A DNA stretch of 31,300 bases from JAENVU01 sp964544295 (lineage in GTDB: Bacteria; Actinomycetota; Acidimicrobiia; IMCC26256; JAENVU01): the NCBI GenBank assembly GCA_964544295.1, contig CAZJBJ010000030.1, forward strand, positions 1 to 31,300, read 5' to 3'. The translations under genes and the position numbers were made by a program. The notes below the pieces were generated by a model. The model saw only the letters and a program-made list of their open reading frames with translations. It did no database searches and was not told the origin of the DNA. Positions within the stretch are counted from its first letter, which is position 1; each line of letters begins with the position of its first letter. Shown in pieces: positions 28,885 through 31,300 of this stretch.

Positions 28885-29859
28885 ATGCCACCCCGGCGTC
28901 GGCCGACGTCAACCTCCAACTTTGGCGCGGGTCGTCGCGAGAGTCACGACGCATCCGCCTTCTACGCCCGCTTCACCGCGGCTGCGGTCTCGGACGACGA
29001 CTTCGTCAACGCGCCGAAGGAGGTCGATCGGATCTTCGCGTCCGACGCACGCTCGATGACCGAGGTTGCGGACGCGTCGGTGGCGCTGGTCGTGACCTCC
29101 CCGCCGTACTTCGCGGGCAAGGCGTACGAGGAGGAGATGGGGCAGGGTCACATTCCGGCTGACTACGTCGAGTACCTCGAGATGCTGCGAGACGTCTTCC
29201 GTGAATGCCTCCGCGTGTTGGAGCCCGGCGGCCGGATGGCGGTCAACGTCGCGAACCTCGGCCGCAAGCCGTACCGCTCACTCTCCGCCGATGTCATGAC
29301 GATCCTTCAGGACGATCTGGCGATGTTGCCCCGCGGTGAGATCGTGTGGGTGAAGGGCAAGGGCGCGACGGGTTCGACCGCGTGGGGCTCGTTTCAGAGC
29401 GCGGCCAACCCGGTGCTGCGCGACCTGAGCGAACGGATCGTGATCGCGAGCAAGGGACGGTTCGATCGAGCGGTGGCGAGGCCACAGCGGGTGAAGCGCG
29501 GGCTTCCGCACGAGAACACGATCTCCAAGGCGGAGTTCATGGAGGCGACGCTCGACGTCTGGCACATCGCGCCGGAGAGTGCGAAGCGGGTGGGCCACCC
29601 CGCCCCGTTCCCCGTCGATCTCCCGGCTCGGTGCATTCGGCTGTTCACCTACGTCGGCGACGTCGTGCTCGACCCCTTCATGGGATCGGGCACGACGGCG
29701 GTCGCCGCCATTCGCAACGATCGGCACTTCCTCGGGTTCGAGACCGATGCGGCCTACGTCGCGCTCGCCCAGGAACGGATCGCGGCCGCCCGGGCGCACG
29801 TCGCCGACGTCGGGTTCGACCACCAGGCCGAAGCGGACCCGGAGGTCCCTGCGCCCTAA
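28885..29859 (+). CDS. solitary site-specific DNA methyltransferase (amino-methyltransferase, beta-type motif order)
   Basis: 324-residue SAM-dependent DNA methyltransferase. The catalytic motif IV TSPPYF is at 71-76, and the SAM-binding motif I DPFMGSGTT is at 263-271. Motif IV before motif I is the beta-class arrangement. Ser rather than Asp before PPY is common in N4-cytosine enzymes, although some N6-adenine enzymes share it. The stretch between them (GATGSTAWGSF, RAVARPQRVKRGLPHENTIS) probably holds the target-recognition part. No restriction endonuclease is adjacent, so it is likely an orphan enzyme for epigenetic marking or protection. The ATG at 28885 has TACCGT 6 bp upstream and lies 4 bp after the DUF4430 stop. 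The basic N-terminus (PPRRRPTSTS) is not conserved-looking. Confidence 0.9.
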   Translation: MPPRRRPTSTSNFGAGRRESHDASAFYARFTAAAVSDDDFVNAPKEVDRIFASDARSMTEVADASVALVVTSPPYFAGKAYEEEMGQGHIPADYVEYLEMLRDVFRECLRVLEPGGRMAVNVANLGRKPYRSLSADVMTILQDDLAMLPRGEIVWVKGKGATGSTAWGSFQSAANPVLRDLSERIVIASKGRFDRAVARPQRVKRGLPHENTISKAEFMEATLDVWHIAPESAKRVGHPAPFPVDLPARCIRLFTYVGDVVLDPFMGSGTTAVAAIRNDRHFLGFETDAAYVALAQERIAAARAHVADVGFDHQAEADPEVPAP

Positions 29860-29862
29860 CGT
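29857..29862 (+). promoter_or_regulatory. -10 box TAACGT of the CcdA-like gene
   Basis: TAACGT starts on the stop codon of the methyltransferase gene and ends 7 bp before the GTG at 29870, again matching the leaderless pattern. Confidence 0.4.
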
Positions 29863-29869
29863 CGACGGC

Positions 29870-30631
29870 GTGGTCCTCGCAGTCACGACCGAGAATGTCG
29901 GCCTCCTGGTCGCGTTCGGTGGAGGGATGATCTCCATCCTCTCGCCGTGCGTCCTGCCCATGGTGCCCGGTTACCTCAGCGTCGTGAGCGGGGTCTCGGT
30001 CGCGGAACTCCAACACGGCGAACGAGCCGACCTGGCCCGGGTCGCGTGGACCACCGCACTCTTCACTCTCGGGTTCGGGTCGGTGTTCACGATCCTCGGG
30101 CTTGCCGCGAGTGGGATCGGCCAGACCGCGTTCGACAACCAGACGACCCTGACCCGCGTCTCGGGGGCGATCATCATGGTGATGGCGCTCTACCTCGCCG
30201 GGTCGCAGGTCCTGCGGGCGCCGCGGCTGTATCCCGAGAAACGGTTCCACGTCGGGCGCCGATTCGGATGGGCGACCGCGTTCGTCGTGGGCGCGGCGTT
30301 CGGCTTCGGCTGGTCGCCGTGTCTCGGGCCGGTCCTCGCCGCGGTCTTCGGCGTCGCCGCGACCCAGACCTCGGCGCGCGCCGTCGGTCTGCTCGTCGCC
30401 TACTCAGTCGGGATGGGCGTGTCGTTCCTGGTGCTCGGCCTCGCGCTCGGCGCGTCGAGTCCGGCGTTGCGGTTCCTGCAACGACACAGTCGCACGATCA
30501 CCTTCTTCTCGGCTGCGGTGCTCTTCGGGTTCGGGCTGCTGTTGCTCCTCGACCAGATGTCCTGGCTGACGGCGCGACTCACCGACGCGCTCGACGCCGT
30601 CGGCCTCGGCGGCCTCATCGACGCCGGGTAG
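29870..30631 (+). CDS. CcdA/DsbD-type cytochrome c biogenesis membrane protein
   Basis: 253-residue polytopic protein with six membrane helices that carries reducing power from cytosolic thioredoxin to extracytoplasmic thiol proteins. The redox pair is visible: Cys27 in ILSPCVLPMVPGYLS and Cys151 in GWSPCLGPVLAAVFG, each in a Pro-Cys context in helices 1 and 4. LGFGSVFTILGLAA and AYSVGMGVSFLVLGLALG are also typical. Partners such as ResA, ResB or ResC are not in the window, so its client could be cytochrome c maturation or another thiol system. The GTG at 29870 is set by a TAACGT box 7 bp upstream; longer frames overlap the methyltransferase. Confidence 0.92.
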   Translation: MVLAVTTENVGLLVAFGGGMISILSPCVLPMVPGYLSVVSGVSVAELQHGERADLARVAWTTALFTLGFGSVFTILGLAASGIGQTAFDNQTTLTRVSGAIIMVMALYLAGSQVLRAPRLYPEKRFHVGRRFGWATAFVVGAAFGFGWSPCLGPVLAAVFGVAATQTSARAVGLLVAYSVGMGVSFLVLGLALGASSPALRFLQRHSRTITFFSAAVLFGFGLLLLLDQMSWLTARLTDALDAVGLGGLIDAG

Positions 30632-30668
30632 ACGCGCTACCTCCTCATACCCGTGCCAGAATCGGCGG

Positions 30669-31300
30669 ATGGCCACCATCCTCGATTCCGCGGAGTGGCG
30701 CGCCCTCCAAGCTCACTTCGTCACCGTCGCCGACGCCCACCTGCGGGACCTGTTCGCGGCCGATCCCGAGCGGGGCACGAACCTGGTCGCGAGGGCCGGC
30801 GACCTCTACCTCGACTACTCGAAGCACCGGCTGACCGCCGAAACGATCGCCCTCCTCGCCGCCGTCGCCCGCCGTGCCGGTGTCGAGCAGCTCCGCGACG
30901 CGATGTTCCGCGGCGACCGGATCAACGTCACCGAGGATCGGTCGGTGCTCCACGTCGCCCTGCGGATGCCCCGCGGCTCGCAGCTCGTGGTCGACGGGGT
31001 CGACGTCGTGGCCGAGGTCCACGAGGTGCTCGACCGCATGGCGGCCTTCTCGAACCGGGTTCGTAGCGGGGAGTGGACCGGCCACACCGGCCGTCGGATC
31101 GAAGCGGTCGTCAACATCGGGATCGGTGGCAGCGATCTCGGCCCCCGCATGGCCACCACGGCGCTCGCCGCGTTCACGGATCGGTCGATGACCTACCGGT
31201 TCGTCTCGAACGTCGACGGATCCGACTTCCGCGAGGCCACGCGCGACCTCGGCCCCGAGACCACGCTGTTCATCGTCGCGTCCAAGACGTTCACGACGCT
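30669..31300 (+). CDS. pgi: glucose-6-phosphate isomerase, 5' part
   Basis: The first 210 residues of phosphoglucose isomerase run off the right edge. The enzyme interconverts glucose 6-phosphate and fructose 6-phosphate in glycolysis and gluconeogenesis. Recognisable segments are YLDYSKHRLTAETIALL, MFRGDRINVTEDRSVLHVALR (substrate region), FSNRVRSGEWTGHTG, VVNIGIGGSDLGPRM, and FVSNVDGSDF followed by FIVASKTFTT, which are the SIS-domain and phosphate-binding signatures. The start ATG at 30669 lies 37 bp after the CcdA-like stop. No clear -10 box of the usual pattern was seen, so co-transcription with the upstream gene is possible. The C-terminal catalytic residues lie outside the window. Confidence 0.95.
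   Translation, partial: MATILDSAEWRALQAHFVTVADAHLRDLFAADPERGTNLVARAGDLYLDYSKHRLTAETIALLAAVARRAGVEQLRDAMFRGDRINVTEDRSVLHVALRMPRGSQLVVDGVDVVAEVHEVLDRMAAFSNRVRSGEWTGHTGRRIEAVVNIGIGGSDLGPRMATTALAAFTDRSMTYRFVSNVDGSDFREATRDLGPETTLFIVASKTFTT

Noticed and set aside
1..31300. Mobile element, phage, CRISPR or defence island
   Set aside because: No transposase, integrase, capsid, Cas or repeat-spacer pattern was seen. The only DNA-modification gene is a solitary methyltransferase with metabolic neighbours.

Overview
The window is a gene-dense, high-GC stretch from an actinomycete-type genome. Codon use is strongly GC-biased, and most single genes start 6-8 bp downstream of a TANNNT -10 box with no Shine-Dalgarno sequence (leaderless transcription). 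Gene content is acyl-CoA dehydrogenase, enoyl-CoA hydratase, MaoC, many SDRs, DrrAB-type and heterodimeric ABC exporters, and an ECF transporter. An Acidimicrobiia-like actinobacterium is my best guess; this is inference from style and content, not from a marker gene. No tRNA, rRNA, CRISPR array, insertion sequence or phage gene was seen. Every stretch longer than 300 bp carries a gene.

Layout. 1-7.2 kb: acyl-CoA dehydrogenase, PIG-V-like glycosyltransferase, a four-cysteine lipoprotein, a divergent pirin/MaoC pair that shares a palindromic operator-like site, a DUF305-CDF metal-handling pair, and an SDR. 7.2-9.9 kb: an epoxide-hydrolase-like protein broken by a 10-N assembly gap, divergent from a DrrAB-type ABC exporter. 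9.9-12.5 kb: a spacer with a 28-bp direct repeat, a three-gene operon (metallo-hydrolase, flavin reductase, RmlC-like cupin), and a DUF4395 membrane protein. 12.6-18.1 kb: a divergent FtsH-like membrane protease and a two-gene heterodimeric ABC exporter with one degenerate ATP site. 18.1-21.6 kb: an alpha/beta hydrolase, two SDRs separated by a 20-bp perfect inverted repeat, and an enoyl-CoA hydratase. 21.6-28.9 kb: a secreted heparinase II/III-type lipoprotein, a complete ECF transporter operon (T, fused A-A', S), and, divergent from it, a cobalamin riboswitch controlling a membrane-anchored DUF4430 (transcobalamin beta-domain-like) surface protein. 28.9-31.3 kb: a solitary DNA methyltransferase, a CcdA-type protein, and the start of glucose-6-phosphate isomerase.

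The most interesting unit is 24.2-28.9 kb. It combines a B12-sensing RNA, an exported wall-spanning protein with a domain related to the C-terminal half of animal B12 carriers, and a dedicated ECF importer transcribed the other way from the same about 260-bp region. I read it as a candidate vitamin B12 (or corrinoid) capture-and-import module. The riboswitch and the domain types are visible in the sequence; the B12 substrate of the ECF transporter and the capture role of the surface protein are inference.
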